From contig CAWFGB010000002.1 in the NCBI GenBank assembly GCA_963815285.1, forward strand, positions 293,221-357,220: a stretch of 64,000 nt of DNA. The letters are read 5' to 3'. Within the stretch, counting starts at the first letter, position 1; the number at the start of each line of letters is the position of its first letter. The notes below the pieces were generated by a model that was not told where the DNA came from, searched no databases, and saw only the letters and a program-made list of their open reading frames with translations. This DNA comes from JACCSI01 sp963815285 (GTDB lineage Bacteria; Acidobacteriota; Vicinamibacteria; Vicinamibacterales; UBA2999). Made by a program: the position numbers and the translations under genes. Shown here one piece after another: positions 52,899 to 62,536 of this stretch.

Positions 52899-55800
52899 GC
52901 ACCGTCGAAGTCCTCGCTCCGCTCCGCATCGAAACACGGTTCGTCTCGCCGGCCGACCGTACCGACGGCGTAAACCAATGGATGCTGCGGCTGCGCGTCT
53001 ACCCGGACGAGTTCTCGATCCGCCGCACGGTGCCGCCGCCATCGCTTGAGGAACTCGATCGACTCGAGGAATCGATCGAGAAGATGTCCGGTGCGCTGTC
53101 GCTTGACGAAGCGGATGCGTTCGCATCATTCGCGGGAGCGGTCGGCGCGTCGCGCGCGCTCGCGCTGTGGCGGACCTGCGTGAGGACCGACGCCGTCGGC
53201 CAGCGGTCTGTCGATCGCACGGGCGAGGCATCGCACAAGAACTTCGCCGTGCATGGCCCCGCCGGACTGCCTGAGACGCTCGAGGTGTGGTTCGTTCACA
53301 CGAGCGGCACACGCGAGCTGGTGACCACGCTGACGCCGAACCTCGTCGAGATCGGCAAAGACCTCGACGTCGAGCCGCTGTTCGCGGGCAGCACGGCACT
53401 TCCGGCCGGCACGCTTCCCGAGACTTGGTGGCTGTCGTACAGGCGCGCGAAAGATCTGCAGCTCGCGGTGGATATCGACATCGGCATGGTTCCTCCCACG
53501 CTCGAAGCCCTCGTCGTCCTCGGCATCGGCGAAGAAGACGCGGCCGATCTCGTCGATGCGCACAACGTCGGCGGACGCATGGGCGTCCTCGCGCCAGGGA
53601 CGCCGACGAACACGGTCGCAGGTGAACCGACAACGGACTTCGGCGAGAAGGCGGACACGATCGCACCGCTCCTGACCATCAACCCTGGCGATCAGATGTC
53701 CACAGTGAGCGTCCTCACCGGCCTGACCGGACGTCTGCCAGTGACGACGCTGCCGATGCTTGGCGGCGAACTCGACTACCGCGCGCCTTCCGCGCTCGCG
53801 GTCGAAGGTTTGTGGCCGGTTCTATGGGGCCGTGTGCTGCGGGACATCATCGGCATCGGCGAGGCCGAAGTCACGCTCGCGCGCTGGGCCAGGCGGCATC
53901 TCGCCGTTGAAGGTCCCCGTCCGGCGTTCCGCGTCGGCGAGCAGCCCTACGGGCTGCTGCCGACGACGTCGTTCAACGCATGGGTCGATGCCCCGTCCGA
54001 CGATCTCGCGCCGATCGAGGCGCGCATCCGCGAGTGGGCACTCCCCTGGCGGGCGAAGGCGGCCGAAGCGGCACGTATCGCGCGCGGACGCGTGCACGGC
54101 GCGGACCCGGAAGGACTTGTCGACGCGCTCGGCGTGCATGCACCCACCCGTTACTGGAATGCGCGCGCGACCGCGGACCTGTACGACCTGCAGGCGCTGC
54201 GGATAACGCTCGGCATGCAGCCCCTCGACACGAGCTGGGACAACACGACGGCGCGCGTGCTGCGCGGCGTCGCATCTCCCATCGCGCCCATTGGGCGCGC
54301 GCCTGGCGAAGTGCCGCTCCCGGGACCGCCGCATGACGAGATGGAACACGTCACGCTGCTGAAGGAATTGCCGCTGATGGAGCCGGACAAGTTGCTCGAG
54401 TTCCTGCCCAGGAAGCTCGGGCTCGTCGGTCACCTGGTGCGCGAGTCGCTCCTGAACGCGCGCGCCATCATCGGCGAGGCGGCCATTCGCGTCGCCGCTG
54501 GACAGGCAATCGCCATCGGCCGGCCGCTGACATGGTCCGACGACACCGGGTACCGCCAGCTGATCGTCGCTGGAAAGAACCAGGCGGTGGCAGACCTGCG
54601 CAACGGTCCGGATCCGAACGGCGTGCTTCTCGCGACGCGATTCGAGGAGGTGCAGAAGGCGCTGCGGGAGATCGCTGACTTGTGGGAACAGATGTCCACC
54701 ACGCTTTTTCGTAGCGTGCTCGCGGCGCTCGACACCGCCGCGTTCCGCGTCGATCCCTGGCTGACCGGCATCGCCGAGCGTCGTCTGCAGCGGATGATTG
54801 CGACAGAAGCACCGTTCAAGCTCGGCGCCTATGGATGGGTCGACTCGCCAACGCCCTACACGGGTGCGGACGGTGGGCCGCTCGCGCCAGGACCGACGCG
54901 CGCAGGTCTGCTGCATGCGCCATCATCCGCGCAAGCGCTGACGGCCGCGCTGTTGCGCGACGCCGCGGTGCGATATCCCGGCGACACGCGCTGGAAGCTA
55001 AATCTGAACTCCGCGAAGGTCCGCGCAGCGCTGGCGCTCGCAGAGCGTGTGCGCCTGGGGCTCCATCCGTACGAGGCGCTGGGTCTCGAGGTCGAGAAGA
55101 TCGTCGGCGACTGGGACGCGGTTCGCGTGCTCCGCAAGACGTATGCGCTGGCCGCCGATCAGCAGGAGCGTCGGATCTGCGATGGCCAGAAAGTCCTGCA
55201 GGCGGCACGAGAGGGCACGCTTCCTGCGGATCCCGCTCTGCGACCGACGCTCGCGACGGAACTCGCAGCCCTCGACGAGGTCCTCGATACGTACGCCGAT
55301 CTACTGGTAACCGACGGTATCTACGCGCTCGTCACGGGTCGCGCCGATCTCGCGAACGCCGCCATGGAAGCCGCCGCCGGACTGGGCGCGCCGCCGGAGC
55401 TGCGCGCCATCCGCACACCGCGCGAGGCGACGACGGTCCGCGTGAGCGCATGGGCGCTGCTCGACGACGCGACCGCTTCGAGTGGCGTCGGCGCAGACCC
55501 GGCGCGCGTCGCGGATCCAGCCTTTGCGGCCGCGGTGGATGCGGAACTCAGCGCGGGGACGTTCGAATCGGCCGACGATGACGCACGCGACCGGCGTTCG
55601 CGGTTGGCCAGTGTCCTCGGCGGCGCGGACAGCGACGCACCCGTGCCGACCTTGACAGGCGGCGCGTACGAAGGACTGCCGCCGTCCGCGGATGCCGACC
55701 TGCGTCATGCGATTGCCGGCAACCTGCACCTGCGCCTCACCGACGTCGTCTATCTCGCGCAGACCGCGCACGACACGCTGGCGGCGCTCGATCTGGACGA

Positions 55801-56614
55801 CGCGACCGCCGAAGCAACGATCGCTGTCGCGGCGGCGCGATGGCGAATCGATCTCGAACAGGTCGCCTCGTCCGACCCGGAATCCGAAGACGCGTCAACC
55901 GCGGACCGGCACACGGCACTCGTCAGCGCGCTGAACGACCGCATCGCAGCGGCGGAACCAGTCGTAACCGCGGGCACGGGCGGTGCCATGCCGTCAGATG
56001 AAGTCATCAACGGACTGAAGCGCGCCATCCGCTCTGTCGTCGGCAGATCTGAACTCCCCGTGCTCCCGGTCGTCCCGCAGTCGCTCCTGCCGACGCTGCG
56101 CGCACACGCGGATCTCGATCGCGCATGGCTCGAGATCGTTGCCGCGGTGCGCCCGCGCCTCGCGCCGCTCGACGCGCGTCAGCTCGATCGATCGCAGACC
56201 ATCTGGCCGGGCGCGGTGGCAGCGCCGAACGCGTCGACCGATCCCTGGCAGTCGAAGGGTGCGGTCGTTGTCGCCTACGGCCCTGGCGTGGACGCGTCCG
56301 GAGCATCGGTGGCAATTGCCGCGATCGACGCGTGGAGCGATTCGATTCCGAGTCGCAAACACGACACGTTCGCGGCGTTCGGATTCAACGCCCCGAAGTC
56401 GCGCGCGCCACAGGCCGTGCTCGTCGCCGTCCCTCCGGACATCTCGCAGCGTCTCGACAACGCAGGACTGCTCGACGTGATCCTCGAGACGCGCGAGCTG
56501 GCGCACGCACGCGCGCCGCGTCAGGCGGCGGAGCCGACGCTGCCGCATCCGACGTCGACCGCGCTTGTGAGCGCGGAGGCGCCGCGGAACTTCCTCGATG
56601 GGTGGCCCGCATGA
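52895..56614 (+). CDS. Uncharacterised very large protein of the operon (1239 residues)
   Basis: GTG 52895 overlaps the previous stop (GTGA). 1239 residues with no family that I can name. The N-terminus VEVLAPLRIETRFVSP, WMLRLRVYPDEFSIRR looks like a conserved opening strand pair. Residues about 300-480 contain REFVGEQPYGLLPTTSF-like VGEQPYGLLPTTSFNAW. The central and C-terminal parts are long amphipathic helices rich in Ala, Asp and Arg with two small beta islands near the end (AVVVAYGPGVDASGASVAIAAIDAW). No signal peptide. It looks like a structural scaffold; no catalytic motif is seen. Overlaps the next gene by 4 bases. Confidence 0.7.
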   Translation: MSTVEVLAPLRIETRFVSPADRTDGVNQWMLRLRVYPDEFSIRRTVPPPSLEELDRLEESIEKMSGALSLDEADAFASFAGAVGASRALALWRTCVRTDAVGQRSVDRTGEASHKNFAVHGPAGLPETLEVWFVHTSGTRELVTTLTPNLVEIGKDLDVEPLFAGSTALPAGTLPETWWLSYRRAKDLQLAVDIDIGMVPPTLEALVVLGIGEEDAADLVDAHNVGGRMGVLAPGTPTNTVAGEPTTDFGEKADTIAPLLTINPGDQMSTVSVLTGLTGRLPVTTLPMLGGELDYRAPSALAVEGLWPVLWGRVLRDIIGIGEAEVTLARWARRHLAVEGPRPAFRVGEQPYGLLPTTSFNAWVDAPSDDLAPIEARIREWALPWRAKAAEAARIARGRVHGADPEGLVDALGVHAPTRYWNARATADLYDLQALRITLGMQPLDTSWDNTTARVLRGVASPIAPIGRAPGEVPLPGPPHDEMEHVTLLKELPLMEPDKLLEFLPRKLGLVGHLVRESLLNARAIIGEAAIRVAAGQAIAIGRPLTWSDDTGYRQLIVAGKNQAVADLRNGPDPNGVLLATRFEEVQKALREIADLWEQMSTTLFRSVLAALDTAAFRVDPWLTGIAERRLQRMIATEAPFKLGAYGWVDSPTPYTGADGGPLAPGPTRAGLLHAPSSAQALTAALLRDAAVRYPGDTRWKLNLNSAKVRAALALAERVRLGLHPYEALGLEVEKIVGDWDAVRVLRKTYALAADQQERRICDGQKVLQAAREGTLPADPALRPTLATELAALDEVLDTYADLLVTDGIYALVTGRADLANAAMEAAAGLGAPPELRAIRTPREATTVRVSAWALLDDATASSGVGADPARVADPAFAAAVDAELSAGTFESADDDARDRRSRLASVLGGADSDAPVPTLTGGAYEGLPPSADADLRHAIAGNLHLRLTDVVYLAQTAHDTLAALDLDDATAEATIAVAAARWRIDLEQVASSDPESEDASTADRHTALVSALNDRIAAAEPVVTAGTGGAMPSDEVINGLKRAIRSVVGRSELPVLPVVPQSLLPTLRAHADLDRAWLEIVAAVRPRLAPLDARQLDRSQTIWPGAVAAPNASTDPWQSKGAVVVAYGPGVDASGASVAIAAIDAWSDSIPSRKHDTFAAFGFNAPKSRAPQAVLVAVPPDISQRLDNAGLLDVILETRELAHARAPRQAAEPTLPHPTSTALVSAEAPRNFLDGWPA

Positions 56615-58197
56615 GCAGCCCGCTCTACTTGATGCTCGAACCAGGCCGCACCGACAGCGACGAAGGCCTGCGCGCACGCGTCGCCGATCCGCTCTGGTTC
56701 ATCACGCGCCAGTGGCAACTCGGCGAACTGCAGGGCGAAGACGCTTCGTCACCGGTCGTCGTCTCGTCGGCGCCGAAACACGTGCCGATCTCGTACGACC
56801 GCGCGCGGCCGGATCTCGATCCGTCAGTCGTCCCCGGCGAAGCGCTGCTCGAAGCCGAGCCTGGCGGATGGTGGACCATCGGCCGCCGTGTGCGCCTTGG
56901 CCGCGCTGCGGAGCCGCTGCTCGATGAAGCAGCGCGCGCACGCCACCGAATGGGACGCCTGCCTGCGCCATACGAGGATCTCGCGGACACCGTCGATGGA
57001 CGCGCGGTCTTCGCGTCGGGCCTTCTCGCGGGCAATGCGATCTGGTCCGAAGTGCCATCCCCCGCGCCCGATCGCTGGTCCACATCTGAACTCGACTACA
57101 GCGCGTCGTTCGAAGCCGGTGGCACCGGACTGCGCGCGAACAACCACGCTGGCGGCGACATGGACTGGTTCACGGTCGACGCCGATCAGAAGCCGGTCGT
57201 GATCACCCGTGCGGCGCCCGACACGCAGCGCCGCGAGGTGATCCCCGGGCGGCTCGATTATCCGGGCGCACCGCATCCGCGCTGGTGGCAACTCGAAGAT
57301 CGCGAAGTGGACATCGGCGGCTTCTCGCCCGACAGATCGCACTTCGCAACCATGCTGCTGCTCGATGTCGCGCTCGAGCATGCAGACGACTGGTTCTCCT
57401 TTCCGGTGCCGCGTCCGCTCGACGGCAACCAGCCATCGAGCGGCGTGCTTGTCACGCTCGAAGGCGTGACGGTCCGCGACAGCTTCGACGAGGTGTGGTC
57501 GCTGAACGCGCCGCCCGCAAGCGGCGCCGACGCGTGGTCACTGTTCCACTCGAAGGGCCTCTCCGAATCGCAGCTGCTCATCTGGCCTGTCGCCGTCGCG
57601 CCGCATGTCGGTCCGGTCCTCGACGAGATCCTGATCGGCGTGGACGAAGACGCCAACCTCGCGTGGGCCGTCGAACTGCGCGCGGACGGCATGCAGATGC
57701 TGAAGGACGCGGAGACAGCCACGGCGATCGCGGAGACGACACGCACCGGCACTCGGGTGTTCCGCTACCTGCCGTCTACGACGCTGCCGAATGGATGGCA
57801 TCCGTATGAGCGTGTGCGCGTTGACGATCCGCTGCCGACTGGCGGAGAGCCAGGGACGAAAGAGACGAATCCGGGATCGGGTGATGGACGCTCGGGCCAC
57901 TGGCGTCAGGCAGTCCTCGCCGATCTCACCGGTGAGTATCCGCGTTTTCGTCCAGGTCCCGTGTCGCGCCTCATTGGCGGACCGAGCGGATCGGGGCTCG
58001 GTCGCGGACATCAGCTTGCGTCGACCGCTATTCCAAGCAACGGCGTGATGCTGCGGCGTCGGGCGATGCTCGCGCGCGCCACGAACGGCCGTCCCGTGCT
58101 CTGGGTCGAGCGCGGCACGGCGCCTGTCACGGGACCGCCAGTTTCGCATCTGCGCTTCGACGTGCTCGCCGAAGCGCCGAAAGACGGAGGCCAGTGA
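56611..58197 (+). CDS. Uncharacterised protein of the operon (528 residues)
   Basis: ATG 56611 overlaps the previous stop (ATGA). 528 residues. The opening DPLWFITRQWQLGELQGEDASSPV (about 24-47) and HPRWWQLEDREVDIGGFSPDRSHFATMLLLDVALEHADDWFSFPVP (about 210-255) look strongly conserved in style. A later segment DEILIGVDEDANLAWAVE (about 345-362) resembles an acidic N-x-x-W-A-V-E motif of uncharacterised large-protein loci. No known domain, no signal peptide. Beta-rich with many Trp residues, consistent with an assembly or ligand-binding component. Confidence 0.7.
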   Translation: MSSPLYLMLEPGRTDSDEGLRARVADPLWFITRQWQLGELQGEDASSPVVVSSAPKHVPISYDRARPDLDPSVVPGEALLEAEPGGWWTIGRRVRLGRAAEPLLDEAARARHRMGRLPAPYEDLADTVDGRAVFASGLLAGNAIWSEVPSPAPDRWSTSELDYSASFEAGGTGLRANNHAGGDMDWFTVDADQKPVVITRAAPDTQRREVIPGRLDYPGAPHPRWWQLEDREVDIGGFSPDRSHFATMLLLDVALEHADDWFSFPVPRPLDGNQPSSGVLVTLEGVTVRDSFDEVWSLNAPPASGADAWSLFHSKGLSESQLLIWPVAVAPHVGPVLDEILIGVDEDANLAWAVELRADGMQMLKDAETATAIAETTRTGTRVFRYLPSTTLPNGWHPYERVRVDDPLPTGGEPGTKETNPGSGDGRSGHWRQAVLADLTGEYPRFRPGPVSRLIGGPSGSGLGRGHQLASTAIPSNGVMLRRRAMLARATNGRPVLWVERGTAPVTGPPVSHLRFDVLAEAPKDGGQ

Positions 58198-58198
58198 C

Positions 58199-60637
58199 AT
58201 GGCCCACGTCGACCTGCAGCTGATCGACGGACTTGGCCTCCCCTACGCGCCGGTGGCGGAGGTCGGGTTCCTCGATCCGCGGCTCGATCCGGTCTTCAAC
58301 ATCGCGTGGCAGGGATTCGTCGCGCTCTTTCCGGGACAGACGCTGCTGCCGCTGTTCGACGAACTGCCGGCCGAACAGCTCGCGGATCTGGTGGACAGTG
58401 TGCGTCTCAACGGCAACGAGCCGCCCGATCCGTTCGTCTGGTACACGATGCTGTGCGACGACGGCGAGGCGGCAGCGATGGTGTCGGCGCTCCTCGCGCT
58501 GCCGATGGTCGTCTGGGCAGGGAAACGTCCGCGGATGTACCCGGCGGGGTTTGTCTGGTACGGCACCAATCCGCAAACGGCGTTCGAGCAGACGTTTCAG
58601 ACGCTGCTGGCGCCTTTCGGGGTAGACGCCGAATATGCATGGCGGGTTCCTGGCGGCGCCGGTGACGGCGTGCGTGTGTGTGATGTCGAAGACGGATGGC
58701 GGCTCGATCATGAGGAGCTGCTCACCGCGGACATCACCCAGCGCTCAGTGTTCGGCTCGAACACGCAGGACGTGATCAACCATGCCACGGCGGTCGCCAG
58801 CATCATCGTCGCTGCCGACAACGGGCTGGGCCTGGTCGGGATCGTTCCGAATGCCTCCCTCGATCTCGTCTCGTCGATCCGGCAGGACGGCGAGCAGCAC
58901 ACGGCCAATGCGATCAAGGTCGCCGCCTCGAAGCTCCAGGCCGGCGATGTCCTGCTGATCGAGCTTGCGGCCAATTTCTTCGATCGGCCCGACAAACCGG
59001 ACGGCACGCCAGACGGCCGGCCAGACATCCTCGTCGAGTTCGAACCGGCCATCCAGCTGCAGATCGCGCTCGCGGTGGGGCGCGGCATCACGGTGATCGA
59101 ACCGGCCGGCAACGGACGCGTGAATCTCGATCAGTTCCCGTTCCTGGCCCACACCCGACCCGAGTCGCCGACGTTTTCCGGCGCCATCGTCGTAGGTGGG
59201 GCGCGGGACCACTGGCATCCGAGGGGCGAATGGACGCGCGCCTCGTCGTTCGGCAGCCGGGTGGATTGCTTTGCGGCCGCAGCGTTCGTCGATTCGGCGT
59301 GGGGCACCGGCACGAGCACCTATTTCGACTTCAGCGGCACCTCCAGCGCCTCGGCCATCATCGCGGGTGCCGCCGCGTCGCTGCAGGGCATGATGAAGGC
59401 AGCTGGCCGCGGTGTGCTGGCGCCGGCCGATATCCGGCGCCTGTTCAAGAGCGCAACGCTCGGCACGCTATCGCTAAACACTCCCTTCGACAAGATCGGA
59501 ACGATGCCCGACCTGCGCCGGATCACCAAGGCGCTGGGGCTGGCGCGCATCATTCCTGTCGCGGCCGCGACGATCGGCGGCGATGCGGTGATCCTGGTGC
59601 ATCTCGACTCGAACAACCGCATGGTGCGGCGTCACTTCACGTTCTTAACCGGCTGGGGTCAGCCGGTGCCGACGTCGACGGCGGACGGTTCCCAGTCGGT
59701 GCACGACATCTACATGCTGACGGGGGCGCAGCCGGCCGTGCTCTCGCACGAGGAGTGGGATCCGGTCCCTCGCGTCGTGCACGATGCCTTCTTCAACGGC
59801 ACGCGCGGCGTGCATCACATGTGGTGGGACTCGGCGAATCAGGCCGGCAACGTGATCGACGAGATCGCGCCGCGCACGTCGTCAGCCCAGGGGCAGGCGG
59901 TCGCCGCGGTGCGTGCCGGCGACAACCTCTTCGTGGTGGCCGCCATCAGTCCGTTCGCAAAGCTCGTCGTCATCCCGCGCGATCCGAAGAACATGCACGC
60001 TGATACGGGCGCGTTCATCGAACTCGACGCGGTGGCGAACTACCGCCGGCTCTTCGGACCGGCAATGGTCAGCCGAAAGGCCAACATCGTTGATCTGGTT
60101 GCGATTGAAGATGGGGGCTCGCTGAACTGGTACTCAGTCGCCTTCACCGAGGTCGGGCCGCTCTTCTCGGGTCCAGTCTCGAGCGCCTCGTTGATGACAT
60201 TCGATCCCGGCGCACGGCCGGCGCTCATCTCCATTGGCAACCAGCTGCTGGCGGCGGGGATTGCAGACGATGGGTTTCTGCGGGTGGTATCGATCGATCC
60301 GATCGCAGGGACGATGGAACTGCCGGTGGTGGTGGATTCGGTGCTGTATCTGCCGAGATCCGGCCCGATCGCGCTCGGGCTCACCGCACAGAACATTGTC
60401 GTGATGGTCGTGGACTATCAGAATGTCGTACGGGCGGCGACGCGTCCGATCGCCGGCGGCGCCTGGACGCCGCTGCTCCCGCTGTTGTCGCCAGTCGCGA
60501 TCAGCCCGTTCGGTGGTGCGACGCTCGTCTCGATCGATCTCGGCGTCATGGCGCTCGCCGTCAGTTCCGACGGCGTCGTCTGTTCGGCGCTGTCGATGGA
60601 CGGCATCCTCTGGTCCTGGATGACACCGCTGCCCTGA
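58199..60637 (+). CDS. Subtilisin-like (S8) protease with propeller-like C-terminus, last gene of the operon
   Basis: 812 residues; ATG 58199 is one base after the previous stop, with GGAGG 8 bases upstream. An N-terminal region of about 150 residues precedes the S8 core. All catalytic positions are present in divergent contexts: Asp162 (VCDVEDGW), His195 (INHATAVASI), Asn305 (EPAGNG) and Ser382 (SGTSSASA, where classical subtilases have GTSMAAP). Residues about 450-812 are beta-rich and propeller-like (VVAVRAGDNLFVVAAISP, LLAAGIADDGFLRVVSID, LGVMALAVSSDGVVCSALSMDG). No signal peptide or classical prodomain, so it may act on its operon partners inside the cell or within a particle; that is inference. 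Confidence 0.85.
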   Translation: MAHVDLQLIDGLGLPYAPVAEVGFLDPRLDPVFNIAWQGFVALFPGQTLLPLFDELPAEQLADLVDSVRLNGNEPPDPFVWYTMLCDDGEAAAMVSALLALPMVVWAGKRPRMYPAGFVWYGTNPQTAFEQTFQTLLAPFGVDAEYAWRVPGGAGDGVRVCDVEDGWRLDHEELLTADITQRSVFGSNTQDVINHATAVASIIVAADNGLGLVGIVPNASLDLVSSIRQDGEQHTANAIKVAASKLQAGDVLLIELAANFFDRPDKPDGTPDGRPDILVEFEPAIQLQIALAVGRGITVIEPAGNGRVNLDQFPFLAHTRPESPTFSGAIVVGGARDHWHPRGEWTRASSFGSRVDCFAAAAFVDSAWGTGTSTYFDFSGTSSASAIIAGAAASLQGMMKAAGRGVLAPADIRRLFKSATLGTLSLNTPFDKIGTMPDLRRITKALGLARIIPVAAATIGGDAVILVHLDSNNRMVRRHFTFLTGWGQPVPTSTADGSQSVHDIYMLTGAQPAVLSHEEWDPVPRVVHDAFFNGTRGVHHMWWDSANQAGNVIDEIAPRTSSAQGQAVAAVRAGDNLFVVAAISPFAKLVVIPRDPKNMHADTGAFIELDAVANYRRLFGPAMVSRKANIVDLVAIEDGGSLNWYSVAFTEVGPLFSGPVSSASLMTFDPGARPALISIGNQLLAAGIADDGFLRVVSIDPIAGTMELPVVVDSVLYLPRSGPIALGLTAQNIVVMVVDYQNVVRAATRPIAGGAWTPLLPLLSPVAISPFGGATLVSIDLGVMALAVSSDGVVCSALSMDGILWSWMTPLP

Positions 60638-60643
60638 ACGCTT

Positions 60644-60735
60644 TCAGCGATTGACGACGCTGAGGATGTTGGCGTAGGGATCCTCGCACCAGGCGACCCT
60701 CATGTGCCCGGAGACGTGAAAGTCCGCCGACCGAT
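60644..60735 (-). pseudogene. VOC-family C-terminal strand remnant
   Basis: About 30 codons ending TGA (60644-60646) read RSADFHVSGHMRVAWCEDPYANILSVVNR. The M-x-V-x-W-x-x-D-P-x-x-N-I-L-S end is typical of glyoxalase-like proteins. The codons upstream are unrelated. It lies between two convergent operons; probably a scar of a lost gene. Confidence 0.4.
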
Positions 60736-60945
60736 CCACACCGATTGGGTTCTGTCCGGGAGCAATCGGCGATACTGCTATCCGCTGACACCGACTTTGC
60801 GAGTCGGTATCTCCCCTGTGGCTCGCCACCCGTGCTCTGCCGGTCGCCAACGTCGTCGAGTCCGGCGGAGCGGGCCGCACTTCGGCTCGGAGCTGCGCCC
60901 ATCGCTCAGTGACCGCACGCTGAACCGGCCACGGCCGGCCGCGGG
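60736..60945. other. Non-coding spacer between convergent operons
   Basis: About 210 bases beyond the VOC remnant, with no supported gene and no terminator hairpin followed by a T-run on either strand. Confidence 0.35.
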
Positions 60946-62535
60946 TCAGAGGTTGTCGAACAGCTTGTTCAAGTACCGCTTCGTCTTGGGCGGGAACGGC
61001 GGGCTCTTGTCGACGATTCCGTCGTGTCCGCCCCACTTGCCGGGGTAGGCGCGCAGCGCCAGCAGGTCGTTGTGCCCTCCGTCGTAGATGTGCCGATTGG
61101 CCGACATCGGAAGCGAAAGGACGTGAGTGGCGACCGCCGCAGGGTCGGCGGCGTCCACCCCCGGACCGCCGTGCACGCCCTCCTCGGAGGTGAAGTCCTC
61201 GGTGTCGATGAAGTGCTCGAGGATCGCGAGGATGATCGAGATCGGCAGGACGAGCGGCGCGAGGTACCAGATGTCGTTCTCGTCGACGAAGCCCCAGTAG
61301 TCCTGATAGTCGACGAGGTCGTGGGTGCCCGGGTCGAGGTAGGTCGCATGGCTGCCGCCGGCGATGAAGACCTTCAGGTCGACGCCGTCGCGGCCGAGTG
61401 GTCCCGGCGTCTCGGGCGGCGGGATGCGGCGGAACAGGTCTGCGTCCTGGTACTCCTCGTGGACCGACGTGATGATCGCGAACGGGCGCGCGGTGCGGAT
61501 GTCGCCCTGCGCGGCGAGGTTGATGTCGCGGCGACGGAAGACCAGACAGCATCCCTCGTCGTCGCCCTCGTGCTCGTTGTCGAAGATCGCGGTCTGCCAG
61601 CGCTCGAAGTCGTTGTAGGCGTAGAAGAACGTGTACTCGAGGAAGGCGTGCTCTGTGACCACCCGCCACACCTGATCTTGCAGCTCCCAGCCCGGTGGGA
61701 GGGTCGGAAGGGGGTCGCTGCCTTCGTGCGCCGCGATCATCTCGAGCAGCAGCTCACGCCGGATCTTCTCGATCTCGAAGTCACGTAGCGGCGGCGTGGT
61801 CGGATCGAGCATCGGGTCGTGCACGAGCACCGCCCCGCCGATGTCGAACGCGCGGCGCATCGCATCGGGCGGGTACGCCTCGCCGTCCTCATCCACGTCC
61901 TCCTCGGCGATCCGAACCTCGTACTCGAGCACATCGAGCAGGTTCACGTATTGGGCGAGCACGGTCATGCGGGGGCGGCGCTCGCCGGGATTGCCGTCAG
62001 GGACCGGCTCGTCGGCGCGTGGAATCCACGGGTTGCCCGGAACGGCGTTGTTGCCGCCGAACAGCAGGTCGGTCGAGCCGAAATGCTCGTTCGCGTACGT
62101 GAACGACGCGCCGTTGGTGAGGAACGTGTCGGTATTCACCTCGGCGTCGCCCAGTGCGGCGCGCACGGCCACGCCTTCGGCGAGCACGCGGCGCACCTTG
62201 GGTCCCGGCACCGGGACGCTGCCGTCCGGATTGAACAGCACCGGCGGATCGTGGAGCACGACCTCGGCGATCTCCGAACCGTTCTCGTCCACTCCGCGCT
62301 GGCGGATGCCGACGCGCCACTGCTCGCGCACCTCGGGCGGCATGGTCGCGAGGTGTGACTCGACCATGTCGAACACGTCGGAGAGCGCGATCGGGTGGAA
62401 CCGTTCGTCCTCGTGGAAGTGCAGGTCGGGCAGCCAATATTCGGCGAGCTTGCGCGCCTGCTGGGTCGTGAGTGGTCCGGTCAGCCCGAAATCGTTGTCG
62501 TCCGCAAAGTCTCGCAGGGCTTGAAGGTCGGCCAC
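60946..62535 (-). CDS. Vps62-like protein of the convergent operon
   Basis: 529 residues from GTG 62535, with GGAAGGA upstream; the previous gene stops one base before. The N-terminal motif LAEYWLPDLHFHEDERFHP (about 30-48) opens the protein. The core pattern LEYTFFYAYNDFERWQ, DNEHEGDDEGCCLVFRRRD and VFIAGGSHATYLDPGTHDLVDYQDY recalls the Vps62/DUF946 fold, where a conserved His-Glu-Gly-Asp and Ser-His mark a putative active or metal site. It ends YPGKWGGHDGIVDKSPPFPPKTKRYL, also family-like. No signal peptide. Role unknown; in plants and fungi the relatives are sorting-linked or uncharacterised. Confidence 0.6.
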   Translation of the reverse strand: MADLQALRDFADDNDFGLTGPLTTQQARKLAEYWLPDLHFHEDERFHPIALSDVFDMVESHLATMPPEVREQWRVGIRQRGVDENGSEIAEVVLHDPPVLFNPDGSVPVPGPKVRRVLAEGVAVRAALGDAEVNTDTFLTNGASFTYANEHFGSTDLLFGGNNAVPGNPWIPRADEPVPDGNPGERRPRMTVLAQYVNLLDVLEYEVRIAEEDVDEDGEAYPPDAMRRAFDIGGAVLVHDPMLDPTTPPLRDFEIEKIRRELLLEMIAAHEGSDPLPTLPPGWELQDQVWRVVTEHAFLEYTFFYAYNDFERWQTAIFDNEHEGDDEGCCLVFRRRDINLAAQGDIRTARPFAIITSVHEEYQDADLFRRIPPPETPGPLGRDGVDLKVFIAGGSHATYLDPGTHDLVDYQDYWGFVDENDIWYLAPLVLPISIILAILEHFIDTEDFTSEEGVHGGPGVDAADPAAVATHVLSLPMSANRHIYDGGHNDLLALRAYPGKWGGHDGIVDKSPPFPPKTKRYLNKLFDNL

Positions 62536-62536
62536 G

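Noticed and set aside
48055..60637. Reading the large operon as a phage tail or extracellular contractile injection system
   Set aside because: No sheath, tube, baseplate spike, PAAR, LysM or AAA+ ATPase pattern is visible, and the proteins lack the sizes and order typical of those systems.
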